64,000 nucleotides of DNA from JAEUSE01 sp964648985. GTDB lineage: Bacteria; Patescibacteriota; Doudnabacteria; UBA920. The DNA lies in contig CAZYMS010000001.1 in assembly GCA_964648985.1 (NCBI GenBank), positions 1 through 64,000 on the forward strand, in the 5' to 3' direction. This document shows, one piece after another, positions 40,596-50,004 of the stretch (positions are counted from its first letter, which is position 1; every line of letters begins with the position of its first letter). Both the position numbers and the translations under genes were made by a program. The notes under the pieces were generated by a model, which was given only the letters and a program-made list of their open reading frames with translations, was not told the DNA's origin and ran no database searches.

Positions 40596-40937
40596 TTATA
40601 TAATTAAAGGCCGAAAACCAAACCCGAGTTGTAAAACAAGAGAAACGAGAACTCCTAAAATTGATAATATGTAGGTTGAAAAAATCCAGACTGGCTTTGG
40701 TTTAAGCTCAGGAAACAGCTTGCGAAGATAGTGGTAGTAAAAAGACTGATACTGTTTATTGCCAAGTTCTGCGTGAGTTAATACGCAACCACCAAATATA
40801 TAATATTGTAACTGCAGTAAAAAAACACCACCTACAACATACCAATAACTAAATAATATTGGAGTTGCATACGTAAAGACAATAAATACCAAGTGAAACC
40901 AAAATATAAATCCAAAGTCTTTTTGTGTTTTTAACAT
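40596..40937 (-). CDS. Small multi-pass membrane protein downstream of polA
   Basis: The 113-residue protein has three or four hydrophobic helices. FGGCVLTHAELG (~48-59) between the second and third recalls the CxLT-x-x-E motif of small DUF2784-type membrane proteins, but I would not assign it firmly. It starts 10 nt after the polA stop and is probably co-transcribed. No function is evident. Confidence 0.65.
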   Translation of the reverse strand: MLKTQKDFGFIFWFHLVFIVFTYATPILFSYWYVVGGVFLLQLQYYIFGGCVLTHAELGNKQYQSFYYHYLRKLFPELKPKPVWIFSTYILSILGVLVSLVLQLGFGFRPLII

Positions 40938-40947
40938 TTCTTAACTT

Positions 40948-43773
40948 TTATTGCTTTTCCATACCACCCCAAGTATCTCCAACTTTTGCTTCACAGACCA
41001 CTGGCACCGATAGCTTTATAGCCTCTTCCATGAGGGGTTTTATGAGTTTTATATATTCTTCTACTTTATTTTCTTTTACTTCAAATACTAGTTCATCATG
41101 CACCTGAAGGAGCATGCGGCAATCAGATGTGGGGTGTGAACCTTGAGACGAGAGTGCTTTGTTGATATTAATCATGGCCACTTTAATAACATCGGCAGCC
41201 AATGACTGAATGGGAAAGTTAATTGCGGCACGTTCAGCAGCCTGACGGATAAAGAATTGACTGGATTTAATTTCAGGAAACTTTCGCATCCGACCAAGTT
41301 CGTTTGTTACAAATCCATTGTCTCGGACCTCGGTTTTGATTTTCTCTAAATACTCCTTTACTTGCGGATATGTTTGGAAGTATTTATCTATGTACTCTTT
41401 TGCATCCCCATGCGCTATCTCGCTTATACGATAAGAAAGACCAAATGCAGATAATCCGTACAATATACCAAAATTCACTGTTTTGGCATGACGGCGCATA
41501 TCTTTTGTAACAGCATCTGCGGGTACATTAAATATACCCATAGCAGTTGTTGTGTGAATATCTTTTCCAGAGTTAAATACTTCTAACATATTCACATCCT
41601 GCGCTAAGTGCGCAACTACCCGAAGCTCAATTTGCGAATAATCTAGACTTAACAGCTTATATCCTTTCTGCGCGACAAAAGCTTTACGAATTTCTGCGCC
41701 CACACCCTCACCCTTAATGGGTATGTTCTGTAAATTTGGATCTATGGAGCTCAGCCTGCCAGTCGCAGCTATTGTCTGATTATAGCTCGTATGAATGCGT
41801 TTGGTTTTTGCGTTCACCATCTCTGGTAGAGAAAGCAAATAGGTGTTTTGCAACTTGGTCAACTCTCTGTACTGCATTATTTTTTCTACAATTGGGTGCT
41901 GTCCGAGCAATTTTTCAAGTTCGCCCGCGGCAGTAGAAAGGCCGGTTTTGGTTTTTTTAGCAAACTCAGACTTTAGCCCAAGCTTAGTAAACAAAATCTC
42001 TCTGAGCTGTGTTGGCGAGTTTATATTAAACTCTTCTCCTGCCAATGTATGTATGTCTTTAGTAAGGCTGTAAATGGTTTTTTCTGCTTCGTCGGATAAT
42101 TTCTTCAAAAATGGCACATCGAGCAAAATACCCTCTCGTTCCATATGTTCCAGTACTGATACCAAAGGCATTTCAATATCGTTAAAAATAGACTGCAACC
42201 CATCAGTTTTAAGCCTTGGGCTAAATAGTTCATAAAGGCGATACGTAATATCTACATCCTCTGCTGCGTACCAAGACACCTTTTCTACTGGAACCTGGTC
42301 CATGGTTATGGCGGCTTTTCCTTTGCCTATCAGCTCTTCAATGGGCTGCATCTGGTATCCCAATTCATTAAACGCAAGGGCATCTAAACCGTGCTGGCGA
42401 ATGCCAGCGTTCAGTAAGTAGGAAGCTATCATGGTATCAAAATATATTCCACCAAGCACTACGCCGGCATTGGTCAACATGTGCTGGTCAAATTTGATGT
42501 TGTGGCCAATTTTATACATGTCACTTTCCAGTATGCGAATAAAAGCTTTACGCGCAAGTGCAATACCCACAGGAATATAATAAGCCTCCCCAGGAGCGTA
42601 ACAAATAGACACGCCCACGAGTTCCGCATCGATAATATTCAGCGAAGTACTCTCTGTATCTAGTGCAAATACTTTTTGCTTTTCTAGCTTTGCAACAAGT
42701 CTGTCCAATTTTTCCTCAGTATCTATAAGCTGATAGTCTTGCTTGCCGATAGATGGTTTTGTTATTCCGGCCTCCGAGCCGGAATCCAGGTTGTCTGATT
42801 CAGGATGGGTTCCGGATAGCCCTCGAGGACTCGTGGCTTCCGGAATGACAGAAGAAGAGGGGGTATACCCCTTCGGCAATTTATCCACTAAGCTCTTAAA
42901 TTCAAATTTCTTAAAGACTTCTACTGCTTCACCAAGTTGCTGCCGACCAAAGTTATAGGGCGGGATTTCTATGTCGAGCGGAACATTGGTAACTATCGTG
43001 GCAAGCATATACGACTGTCTAGCCGATTCTTCCTGTTCTGTTAATAGCTGGAGTGTTCGAGGCTTAATATTTTCCAACCCCTTACCTGCATGTATCGCTT
43101 TGTACAGCGCATCTATGCTTCCAAATTCTTTTATTAAATCCGTTGCGCCTTTTTCGCCAATTCCTTTTACTCCCTTAATGTTGTCGGAAGGGTCGCCGCG
43201 GAGCGCTTTGTAGTCAATCATCTGCTTTGGCGCAAAACCATATCGCTCCATAACAGCCGCTTCATCGTAAATAGCAGTGTCGGTAATACCTTTGCGGAGT
43301 GTATAAATTTTTACACACTTATTCACGAGTTGTATAGCATCCATATCACCCGTAACAACCATTACCTCGCATGCATCTTTATTTTGTTTGCACAACTCAA
43401 CGGACAAGGTTCCAAGTAAGTCATCTGCCTCAAACCCAGCCTTTTCAAAAATAGGAATATTAAGCGCGGTCACCACCTGTTTTACAAGAGCGAATTGTGG
43501 TATTAGATCATCCGCAGTCTTAGCCCTTGTACCTTTATAGTCAGCATATTGCTCATGTCGAAATGTTGGACCTGCTAAATCGAACGTGCATATAATATGT
43601 GTTGGCTTTAAGTCCTTAATAGCCCGGAGCAGTATCATGGTAAACCCGTACACCGCACCAATAGGTTCGCCTGTTTTGGTGATGGTTAATCCTGGAACAG
43701 CGTGAAAACCCCTATGAACTAAGGCATTTCCATCTATCAGCATATATCTATTCTTCACTTCTTTTGTAGGCAT
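40948..43773 (-). CDS. polA: DNA polymerase I with a repeat-derived insert
   Basis: The 941-residue enzyme combines a 5'-3' flap nuclease (1-290; LIDGNALVHRG, ALRGDPSDNIKGVKGIGEKGA), a 3'-5' exonuclease (~345-520) and a family A polymerase. The proofreading residues appear intact: DTES, GHNIKFDQ and YAAEDVD. The polymerase shows motif A LDYSQIELR (~687), motif B RRHAKTVNFGILYGLS (~737) and motif C VHDELVFEV (~886). Residues ~309-338, between the nuclease and exonuclease domains, are encoded by a palindromic repeat (42761-42850). TATAAT ends 6 nt before the ATG, just after the upstream pilB terminator, so the mRNA should be leaderless. Confidence 0.97.
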   Translation of the reverse strand: MPTKEVKNRYMLIDGNALVHRGFHAVPGLTITKTGEPIGAVYGFTMILLRAIKDLKPTHIICTFDLAGPTFRHEQYADYKGTRAKTADDLIPQFALVKQVVTALNIPIFEKAGFEADDLLGTLSVELCKQNKDACEVMVVTGDMDAIQLVNKCVKIYTLRKGITDTAIYDEAAVMERYGFAPKQMIDYKALRGDPSDNIKGVKGIGEKGATDLIKEFGSIDALYKAIHAGKGLENIKPRTLQLLTEQEESARQSYMLATIVTNVPLDIEIPPYNFGRQQLGEAVEVFKKFEFKSLVDKLPKGYTPSSSVIPEATSPRGLSGTHPESDNLDSGSEAGITKPSIGKQDYQLIDTEEKLDRLVAKLEKQKVFALDTESTSLNIIDAELVGVSICYAPGEAYYIPVGIALARKAFIRILESDMYKIGHNIKFDQHMLTNAGVVLGGIYFDTMIASYLLNAGIRQHGLDALAFNELGYQMQPIEELIGKGKAAITMDQVPVEKVSWYAAEDVDITYRLYELFSPRLKTDGLQSIFNDIEMPLVSVLEHMEREGILLDVPFLKKLSDEAEKTIYSLTKDIHTLAGEEFNINSPTQLREILFTKLGLKSEFAKKTKTGLSTAAGELEKLLGQHPIVEKIMQYRELTKLQNTYLLSLPEMVNAKTKRIHTSYNQTIAATGRLSSIDPNLQNIPIKGEGVGAEIRKAFVAQKGYKLLSLDYSQIELRVVAHLAQDVNMLEVFNSGKDIHTTTAMGIFNVPADAVTKDMRRHAKTVNFGILYGLSAFGLSYRISEIAHGDAKEYIDKYFQTYPQVKEYLEKIKTEVRDNGFVTNELGRMRKFPEIKSSQFFIRQAAERAAINFPIQSLAADVIKVAMININKALSSQGSHPTSDCRMLLQVHDELVFEVKENKVEEYIKLIKPLMEEAIKLSVPVVCEAKVGDTWGGMEKQ
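42761..42850. repeat. 90-bp palindromic element inserted in frame in polA
   Basis: Ends are GTTATTCCGG and CCGGAATGACA, like the intergenic element at 5787-5886, with an internal copy of the arm (42775-42786). Its length of 90 bp adds 30 codons without breaking the frame. Confidence 0.75.
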
Positions 43774-43779
43774 AGCTGT

Positions 43780-43785
43780 ATTATA
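43780..43785 (-). promoter_or_regulatory. -10 box of polA
   Basis: Perfect TATAAT on the minus strand, 6 nt before the polA ATG; leaderless geometry. Confidence 0.7.
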
Positions 43786-43793
43786 CGCTATAC

Positions 43794-43820
43794 AAAAACT
43801 CAGGGAAATCCTGAGTTTTT
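43794..43820 (-). terminator. pilB terminator
   Basis: Eleven-base stem (43794-43804 with 43810-43820), 5-nt loop, T-rich on both strands. Confidence 0.9.
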
Positions 43821-43848
43821 GATCTAGATACTAGACATTCCCTACGGG

Positions 43849-45498
43849 CTAGTCTCCGGCCACCCTAAACACCTCTTCTACGTCAGTCATGCCCTGCAGT
43901 GCTTTTACTAGCCCATCTTGCGCCATAGTAAGGGTGCCATCGCTAATGGCCTGTTTCTTTAAATCCAGCATTGAAGCACTCTTGAGAATTAGGTCCTTCA
44001 TAGCATCATTTACATGAATAACCTCATAAATACCAACACGACCCTTATACCCAAGCCCGTGGCACTGATCACAGCCGGCGGAATGATAAAACTCCAAAGG
44101 GTCTGGCAAGATAGTTGCAGCTGCTGGTGGAATAGCTTGTAGTATTGATTGTACATGTTGCAGCAATGCAGGCTCAAGAGTACTAGTGGTTTTGCAGTGC
44201 TCGCACAATCGCCTTACCAAACGTTGTGCAATAACCGCATTGATAGCTGGAGCAATAATGAACGGCTGAGCACCCATAGTCATAAGTCTTGGCACCGCAC
44301 CAAACGAATCGTTGGTATGCAAGGTAGATAACACAATATGGCCAGTCAAGGCCGCCTGAAGAGCAGTATCAGCAGTTTCTCCATCTCGAATTTCACCCAC
44401 CATAACTATATCTGGATCTTGACGCAAAATAGCGCGAAGCGCCTTAGCAAAACTAAAATCCACATTGTGGTCTATAGGCGTCTGTTGTATACCTTCAAGC
44501 TTATATTCAACCGGATCTTCAATAGTTATTATTTTCACTCCGGGGTCATTAAGCTCGTTTAAAAAAGCATATAAGGTAGTTGTTTTACCGCTTCCCGTAG
44601 GACCGGTGGTTATTATCATTCCATTCGGTTTCTGAAGCTCTGTTTCAATAATTTGCTTAGACCTACCCACAAGCCCCAGATCATCTACTTTCAGACGCAC
44701 CGCGCCTACACCGAGCAAGCGAAGTACAAGGCCTTCTCCATACGCCGAAGGAAGGCTCGAAACACGGACATCAATGGGAGCAGTGTCCCACAAAAATGTC
44801 ATGCGGCCATCTTGAGGTAAATTTGCGACATTTAATTTAAGTTTGGAAAGTATTTTGATACGTGATACCAAAGCTGACTGCAAAGACTTATCTATATGCA
44901 GCATATCCTGCAGAACCCCGTCCACACGCAATCTAACTTTAATAAGATGGTCCTCCGGCTCAATATGTATATCTGAGGCTTGAAGCTGCATGGCGAGCCC
45001 AAACAAACTACCCACTAATTCAGTAATATTTGTTCCTTTTTGTAGATTTGCATCTTTTAACCGAGTCGTAATCTCAACATAATTCTGAGATGACAATAGC
45101 CTCACCTCTTCTATAACATGTGCATGAGGAGTGACGACATTTTTATAGAACGTTAGGGCATAGGTAAGTCCAGACTTAGACACGACATACGTTTTTATGG
45201 TAAAGCGACTTGAAAGTTCGGCAATTTTTGCTTGCAACAGTTGGTTGCGTGGATCGACGGCAGCAATGCGCAGTTCATTATGATCGCGGGAAAATGGAAC
45301 AGCTTCTGCTTCTACAGCCTCGGGCTCAGAAAACAAGCTAAGCGTGTTTAAGTCTGCTGGAAATGCGTGCAAATTTACGTATGGAAGTCCAAATAACCGT
45401 GCCTTTTCTTCTGTATTCGCCTCTTCCATTTGCCTATTCATCCGACTGAGTGAATCTGATAGTGTTGTTTTGTTTGATTGTAAGAAGTTTTTAGACAT
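43849..45498 (-). CDS. pilB: Type IV pilus / type II secretion assembly ATPase PilB/GspE
   Basis: This 549-residue hexameric ATPase powers pilus extension at the cytoplasmic membrane. Residues ~50-160 form the N-terminal MshEN-type domain. The ATPase core shows Walker A GPTGSGKTT (~303), the Asp box IEDPVEYKLEG, Walker B PDIVMVGEIRDGETAD (~369) and the His box LSTLHTND (~397). The zinc-binding CEHC and CDQCHGLGYKGR pair (~430-480) is typical of PilB/GspE and absent from PilT. No pilC, pilT or pilin gene is beside it here. Pili are common in this bacterial group, where they may serve DNA uptake or host contact. Confidence 0.93.
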   Translation of the reverse strand: MSKNFLQSNKTTLSDSLSRMNRQMEEANTEEKARLFGLPYVNLHAFPADLNTLSLFSEPEAVEAEAVPFSRDHNELRIAAVDPRNQLLQAKIAELSSRFTIKTYVVSKSGLTYALTFYKNVVTPHAHVIEEVRLLSSQNYVEITTRLKDANLQKGTNITELVGSLFGLAMQLQASDIHIEPEDHLIKVRLRVDGVLQDMLHIDKSLQSALVSRIKILSKLKLNVANLPQDGRMTFLWDTAPIDVRVSSLPSAYGEGLVLRLLGVGAVRLKVDDLGLVGRSKQIIETELQKPNGMIITTGPTGSGKTTTLYAFLNELNDPGVKIITIEDPVEYKLEGIQQTPIDHNVDFSFAKALRAILRQDPDIVMVGEIRDGETADTALQAALTGHIVLSTLHTNDSFGAVPRLMTMGAQPFIIAPAINAVIAQRLVRRLCEHCKTTSTLEPALLQHVQSILQAIPPAAATILPDPLEFYHSAGCDQCHGLGYKGRVGIYEVIHVNDAMKDLILKSASMLDLKKQAISDGTLTMAQDGLVKALQGMTDVEEVFRVAGD

Positions 45499-45576
45499 TT
45501 TTGTTTATTTCAAATGGTGTCTTGTTTGAAGGTATTTATTGATCTAAATTATCCTTTGCAGATTTGATGACGAGAA

Positions 45577-45613
45577 TAAAAAACACCCTTTGGTTTATTA
45601 TACACGAAAGGGT
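45577..45613 (-). terminator. Terminator of the DHH-like gene
   Basis: Seven-base stem (45585-45591 with 45607-45613) followed by GTTTTTTATT on the minus strand. Confidence 0.65.
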
Positions 45614-45636
45614 ACGGGAAGATGTACTACCCATAA

Positions 45637-46797
45637 TTAGACCTGCGTAGGTATAGCCTGATTCAGCGCATCTACTAACTGCTGCTCAATTTTTTCAACA
45701 GTAATTGGTGTTTCTATAATGACAACTTCAAGCCCTGTATCAAGTTTCACATGCTCTACCCCGCTACCACCTAGCACTGCGACCAAGTCATCGACATTAA
45801 GCTGAGCATTTTGTACCAGAGCAACCTTACTTCCCATAGCGAATGGAACAGCCAGTGCTATAGTAATCATATTATTAACATTTTCATAAAGTTCGGCGAG
45901 GACATCTTTAGCTGTCTCGGGTTTCTCATTAGTTTTTTCAAAGTCCGCTGTAAGCAAAACTGAATATGCGGCAGACCTCCCCTCGAGAACCTTCAAACGA
46001 GCTAAACTCCTACCCCACAACTTAAGAAAACCAAGTCTTTCTGTTTTAAATAGATGTTTAACTACAAGCGGATACTCAGCCCCTGCTGCAATTAAATCTG
46101 CAACTACCGCGAAAGTATCTGGTGTTGTACGAGTACTGCGAAGGCTATCCGTATTTGCAAGAATACCGGCTAAAAGTGCTGTCGCCGCTAACGGCAGGAA
46201 AGATTGCTCGTTTTTTATGGACGATAGCATATGATAAGTCAGCTCGGATACAGAACTAGAAGTCACACTTACTAGGTTCAAAGTGCCGTGGTTTTCATTA
46301 TGAGGATTTACATCCATGTTAATCCTGGGCAATGCATAGAATAAATCGGCATGCTCTGAAAAAGTCCTTCCTAACTGTTCAGGACTTTCTACTCCACACA
46401 ATATAAGAATTTCAAAGGGTAATTCACTAGGTGCAACGCTCACATCGCTCGGCAGAAACTGGCCTTCTTTAGAACGAAGGTAGATGTTCACTTTACCTGG
46501 TAGCGTATCGTAACTAAGTTCAGCCAACTGGGCTTTGGTCGTATCTAGGGATATAACAATTTGAGAATATGCAACCTCCAGAGCGTGAACTTGAGTGCTC
46601 AGCTCCAAGAACGAAAGCTTGTGTGGAACTACGCCATCACTAATAACTTCAACTGTTTTACCCAGCGAACGCAGAGCGGCTTGCATGCCTAGCGCAGCCG
46701 CCGCTGCGTCAATAGTGGGAACAGCAGGCAATATAATGCCAATTTTGGTGTATTTCTCTAAAAATGATGTAATAGTTTGTAATGTAGTTTCATCCAT
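45637..46797 (-). CDS. Degenerate DHH-family phosphoesterase-like protein
   Basis: The 386-residue protein follows the NrnA/DHH-DHHA1 layout. An N-terminal helix leads to PTIDAAAAALGM, where NrnA-type enzymes have DxDAxG. A central stretch NMDVNPHNENHG (~164) lies where the DHH motif is expected, followed by SSSVSELTYHML. The C-terminal ~120 residues are DHHA1-like, with a Gly-rich LGGSGVEH. The key metal-binding DHH triad is not intact, so it may be a binding protein or a pseudoenzyme. ATG 46797 is preferred over ATG 46809, because TATGTT ends 7 nt before it; this is weak. Confidence 0.65.
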   Translation of the reverse strand: MDETTLQTITSFLEKYTKIGIILPAVPTIDAAAAALGMQAALRSLGKTVEVISDGVVPHKLSFLELSTQVHALEVAYSQIVISLDTTKAQLAELSYDTLPGKVNIYLRSKEGQFLPSDVSVAPSELPFEILILCGVESPEQLGRTFSEHADLFYALPRINMDVNPHNENHGTLNLVSVTSSSVSELTYHMLSSIKNEQSFLPLAATALLAGILANTDSLRSTRTTPDTFAVVADLIAAGAEYPLVVKHLFKTERLGFLKLWGRSLARLKVLEGRSAAYSVLLTADFEKTNEKPETAKDVLAELYENVNNMITIALAVPFAMGSKVALVQNAQLNVDDLVAVLGGSGVEHVKLDTGLEVVIIETPITVEKIEQQLVDALNQAIPTQV

Positions 46798-47016
46798 ATA
46801 CTTCAACATAGCCTAACTCAGAAACCGTCTTGCTTAGGGGTAAAAAGCTATACTCTTTCGAGTCCATGAAAGCTCTACACTATACCTCATTTTACTTATG
46901 AGGTCAATAAAGTGTACTATAATATAGAGTAAGTTATAAATCTTTAGCCATTCCAAGCTCCAAGGTTAGGTATGGTATGGCTATATAATATAAACTATAT
47001 CGCTATTATATAGCTC

Positions 47017-47415
47017 ATGCACAAGACTTTTAGCACAACCGTTAAGAATACGGAAGCCCTAGCAAAAACAATTGCAAAGACCGTTACCGGTGGTGAGGTA
47101 TTTGCCCTTATTGGACCACTCGGCGCCGGCAAGACAACATTTACTAAACATTTAGCAAAGGCTCTGGGATATGCAGGTAGGGTGAGCAGCCCAACATTTG
47201 TACTCTTACAAACATATCCGTGTAAAAACCCAAAAAATAATGGGACTCTATTTATCCACCACCTAGATTTGTATCGAATAGAAGATGCTTCAGAGGCTAT
47301 TCAAAGCGGAATCACGGAGCAATGGGGGGCAGCCAACAGCGTTACAATAGTTGAATGGGCAGACAAAGCTCCAAGTCTTATACCGAAAAACGCAATTACC
47401 ATACATTTTAAATAA
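47017..47415 (+). CDS. tsaE: tRNA t6A modification ATPase TsaE
   Basis: This 132-residue P-loop ATPase drives the TsaBD complex that makes N6-threonylcarbamoyladenosine in tRNA. It is near the usual ~150 residues. Visible motifs are Walker A GPLGAGKTTF (~33), SSPTFVL (~59) and HHLDLYRIED (~83), all family signatures. TATTAT ends 7 nt before the ATG (leaderless geometry); a further TATAAT lies at 46984-46989. It abuts vanW (2 nt), so they are co-transcribed. Confidence 0.92.
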   Translation: MHKTFSTTVKNTEALAKTIAKTVTGGEVFALIGPLGAGKTTFTKHLAKALGYAGRVSSPTFVLLQTYPCKNPKNNGTLFIHHLDLYRIEDASEAIQSGITEQWGAANSVTIVEWADKAPSLIPKNAITIHFK

Positions 47416-47417
47416 TC

Positions 47418-48665
47418 ATGACCTTTTCTTTTTCTTCCAAAGTTACATATACAATTCTCGCCTTAGCAGCAGGGACCGCGTTTATATATAGCGGCAATAT
47501 TTCTTACGCGCGTGCAGTGCCGGTCAAAGAAATAATAAAAATTGCCAACGATTCAACTGAATCCCAAATCGCATTGGACGAAAAAACAATTGACGAGCTT
47601 ACTATACCATCTCCCCTATCTATGGTGAGTATTGCAAAAACACCACTATTCCTAGAGAGGCAATCGCTTAAGCCGCAGGCGCGAGATACAATACAAACAA
47701 AAATTGAGCCACATAATATTTATAATTGGACAGTTATTCACGCAAAAGACACAGCCACTGAAGCTGAAGATGCAAAGATGGTTATTGAAAATAATCGCGT
47801 AGTAGCTTTTTCTCCTGGAAAAGATGGGCTAACACCAGACATGCGCAAAACAAGCATAGCGCTTTTGAACACTTTGGCAGCTAAAAATCCTGCGGTTAGC
47901 GTTATCGGAATTAGGCACAAACCTCAAAACGCACTCGCAGATACCAACACGCTGGGAATTAATCAGTTGCTCAGTGGCGGTATTTCAGATTTCTCCAACA
48001 GCTCGAAGAATAGACTTGCAAATATAGAAGCTGGAATACAACAAGTAAAAGGCGTAATTGTGAAGCCCGGCGAAACATTCAGCTTTGGAGAGTATTTAGG
48101 TGATGTAACTGCAGCCAAAGGTTTTAAACCAGAAATTGTTATTAAAGCAGAAGGACTTGTACCCGAACTTGGAGGGGGTATTTGTCAAGTTTCCTCAACC
48201 CTATTTCGAGCAGTCATGCAGTCGGGCATGCGGATTACACAGCGTCGTAACCACGCGTTCTCAGTGAGCCACTACTTTCCTCCAGGAACCGATGCCACAA
48301 TTTACACCCCAGCTACAGATTTAAAATTTATAAACGACACCCCTGCCCATGTGCTCATTTGGCCATATTATATAGATAAAACCCACTTAGCCTTTGACTT
48401 ATATGGGACAAGAGATAATAGAAGCGTGGTAGTGGACGAACCAATCCAGTGGGATAGAAAGTCTGACGGCTCCATGAAAGCCTCGTGGACACGGCACGTA
48501 ACAAACAACGGCGTGACCCGTGATGATGTACTTAAATCTACCTACTTACCACCGGCGTTATTTAAAAAAGAAGAGAAGTTTGTTATTGCTGCGCCAGCCA
48601 CCCCGCAACCCGAGGACACTATAACACCCCCTGTGAATACGCCCCCGCCTAGCTCAGCTAACTAA
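47418..48665 (+). CDS. VanW-family exported protein
   Basis: The 415-residue protein has an N-terminal signal or anchor helix (about 8-27) and is otherwise extracytoplasmic. The VanW domain (about 215-345) is clear: VKPGETFSFGEYLG, GGGICQVSSTLFRA (Cys at ~257), RRNHAFSVSHYFPPGTDA and LKFINDTPAHVLI. Related proteins occur in some vancomycin-resistance clusters and in cell-wall loci; their activity is not firmly known. The C-terminus is a Pro/Thr-rich tail. It is the second gene after tsaE and has a terminator. Confidence 0.9.
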   Translation: MTFSFSSKVTYTILALAAGTAFIYSGNISYARAVPVKEIIKIANDSTESQIALDEKTIDELTIPSPLSMVSIAKTPLFLERQSLKPQARDTIQTKIEPHNIYNWTVIHAKDTATEAEDAKMVIENNRVVAFSPGKDGLTPDMRKTSIALLNTLAAKNPAVSVIGIRHKPQNALADTNTLGINQLLSGGISDFSNSSKNRLANIEAGIQQVKGVIVKPGETFSFGEYLGDVTAAKGFKPEIVIKAEGLVPELGGGICQVSSTLFRAVMQSGMRITQRRNHAFSVSHYFPPGTDATIYTPATDLKFINDTPAHVLIWPYYIDKTHLAFDLYGTRDNRSVVVDEPIQWDRKSDGSMKASWTRHVTNNGVTRDDVLKSTYLPPALFKKEEKFVIAAPATPQPEDTITPPVNTPPPSSAN

Positions 48666-48678
48666 ACACGTTTAAAAG

Positions 48679-48705
48679 AAATCCCCGCTGCCAGACGGGG
48701 ATTTT
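48679..48705 (+). terminator. tsaE-vanW terminator
   Basis: Nine-base stem (48679-48687 with 48696-48704), T-rich end. The ATG at 48708 right behind it is not the ruvB start. Confidence 0.85.
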
Positions 48706-48749
48706 AAATGCTTTGCAGCTATTGGATAATCATTTACAATACTATTATT

Positions 48750-49778
48750 ATGATAGAATCATCGAACGAAAATTCTGAAAAAGTTATTGCAGGCACTGTA
48801 GAGCCAGATGAAACCGCACTTGAACAAACCCTACGACCACATGTACTTACCGAATACATTGGACAAACTCAAATTAAAAACAATCTTGGAGTGGCAATTG
48901 CTGCAGCAAAACAACGAAATGAACCGGTAGAGCATGTCTTGTTGTACGGTCCGCCTGGCCTGGGAAAAACTACGCTAGCAAGCATTATCGCAAAAGAGAC
49001 AGGAAGAGAACTACGCATAACTTCCGGTGCCAGCCTGCAACGAGCTGGAGACCTTGCAGCAATCCTCACAAACTTGGAACAAGGCGACATTCTATTTATT
49101 GACGAGATTCATCGTCTTCACATTACTGCGGAAGAAATTCTCTACCCTGCCATTGAAGATCGCGTGTTAGACATAGTTGTCGGTAAAGGACCGGGGGCGC
49201 GGAGTATTCGCATGCAGCTACCAGCATTTACCCTGGTTGGAGCGACCACGCGAGTAGGCCTTATCTCTGGACCGCTCCGCGACCGATTCGGACACGTATA
49301 CCACCTTGAGTATTACACTGACGAAGATTTGCAACATATTATTGAACGGTCCGCACGGATATTGGAAATACGGTTGTTACAAGAGGCTTCTACAGAAATT
49401 GCGAAACGAAGTCGAGGAACACCACGAATAGCAAACCGCCTCCTTAAAAGGGTACGAGATTTTGCACAGCTTAAAGGCCGTGATACCATAACTGGAGACG
49501 ATACTATGGAAAGCCTAGAACAGCTGGGCATTGACCCTCTTGGCTTAGATAATGGCGACCGCTTAATTATGGAAGCTCTTATTAACAAGTTTAATGGCGG
49601 TCCAGTCGGACTACAAACCCTTGCCATAGCAACTGGCGAAGCAGAAGATACTATAACGGACATATACGAGCCTTACCTTATTCGTGAAGGACTTATACTT
49701 AGGACCCCTAAAGGACGCCAAGCAACAAAACGCGCATACGAACATATGGGGAAAGTACCCCCAAATACTCTTGTGTAA
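48750..49778 (+). CDS. ruvB: Holliday junction helicase motor RuvB
   Basis: The 342-residue AAA+ motor drives branch migration with RuvA. It shows Walker A YGPPGLGKTTLA (~64), Walker B FIDEIHRL (~117), sensor 1 GATTR (~167), the arginine finger region GPLRDRFG, and a winged-helix end (RTPKGRQATKRA). The start is ATG 48750 rather than 48708. The longer frame begins 3 nt after a terminator and adds 14 hydrophobic residues not seen in RuvB. A TTGCAG (48713-48718), 16-nt spacer, TACAAT (48735-48740) promoter ends 9 nt before ATG 48750. Two membrane-protein genes follow closely. Confidence 0.95.
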   Translation: MIESSNENSEKVIAGTVEPDETALEQTLRPHVLTEYIGQTQIKNNLGVAIAAAKQRNEPVEHVLLYGPPGLGKTTLASIIAKETGRELRITSGASLQRAGDLAAILTNLEQGDILFIDEIHRLHITAEEILYPAIEDRVLDIVVGKGPGARSIRMQLPAFTLVGATTRVGLISGPLRDRFGHVYHLEYYTDEDLQHIIERSARILEIRLLQEASTEIAKRSRGTPRIANRLLKRVRDFAQLKGRDTITGDDTMESLEQLGIDPLGLDNGDRLIMEALINKFNGGPVGLQTLAIATGEAEDTITDIYEPYLIREGLILRTPKGRQATKRAYEHMGKVPPNTLV

Positions 49779-49786
49779 AAAAATAC

Positions 49787-49999
49787 ATGCCATCATTACT
49801 ACCTGACAACATATCGGGAATACTTATTGCAGTGTACCTGCTTTTGGTCGCTTTTTTAGGTATTTTCAGCCTAATTACCATAGGCATTTTTTTTAAAAAC
49901 GCGGAAAAGCGTTCCGTGGCCACCAGCATTAGTACTGTATACGCCATTTTATTTTTACTCGTTGTTATTTTTTCAGTACATACACTGGCTAACTTATAA
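49787..49999 (+). CDS. Small two-helix membrane protein
   Basis: The 70-residue product has two hydrophobic helices (about 10-30 and 45-68) joined by a basic loop FKNAEKRS. It lies 8 nt after ruvB and 5 nt before the PH-domain gene, so it is probably part of one operon. No family is recognised. Confidence 0.6.
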   Translation: MPSLLPDNISGILIAVYLLLVAFLGIFSLITIGIFFKNAEKRSVATSISTVYAILFLLVVIFSVHTLANL

Positions 50000-50004
50000 A
50001 TCTC

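Noticed and set aside
39831..40607. 258-codon plus-strand frame, rich in Ser and Thr
   Set aside because: Antisense to a membrane coiled-coil protein with a proper promoter; low-complexity composition is typical of a shadow of acidic coiled-coil codons.
48708..48749. Upstream in-frame ATG as ruvB start
   Set aside because: It sits 3 nt after a terminator; the added 14 residues are not RuvB-like and the promoter lies within this segment.
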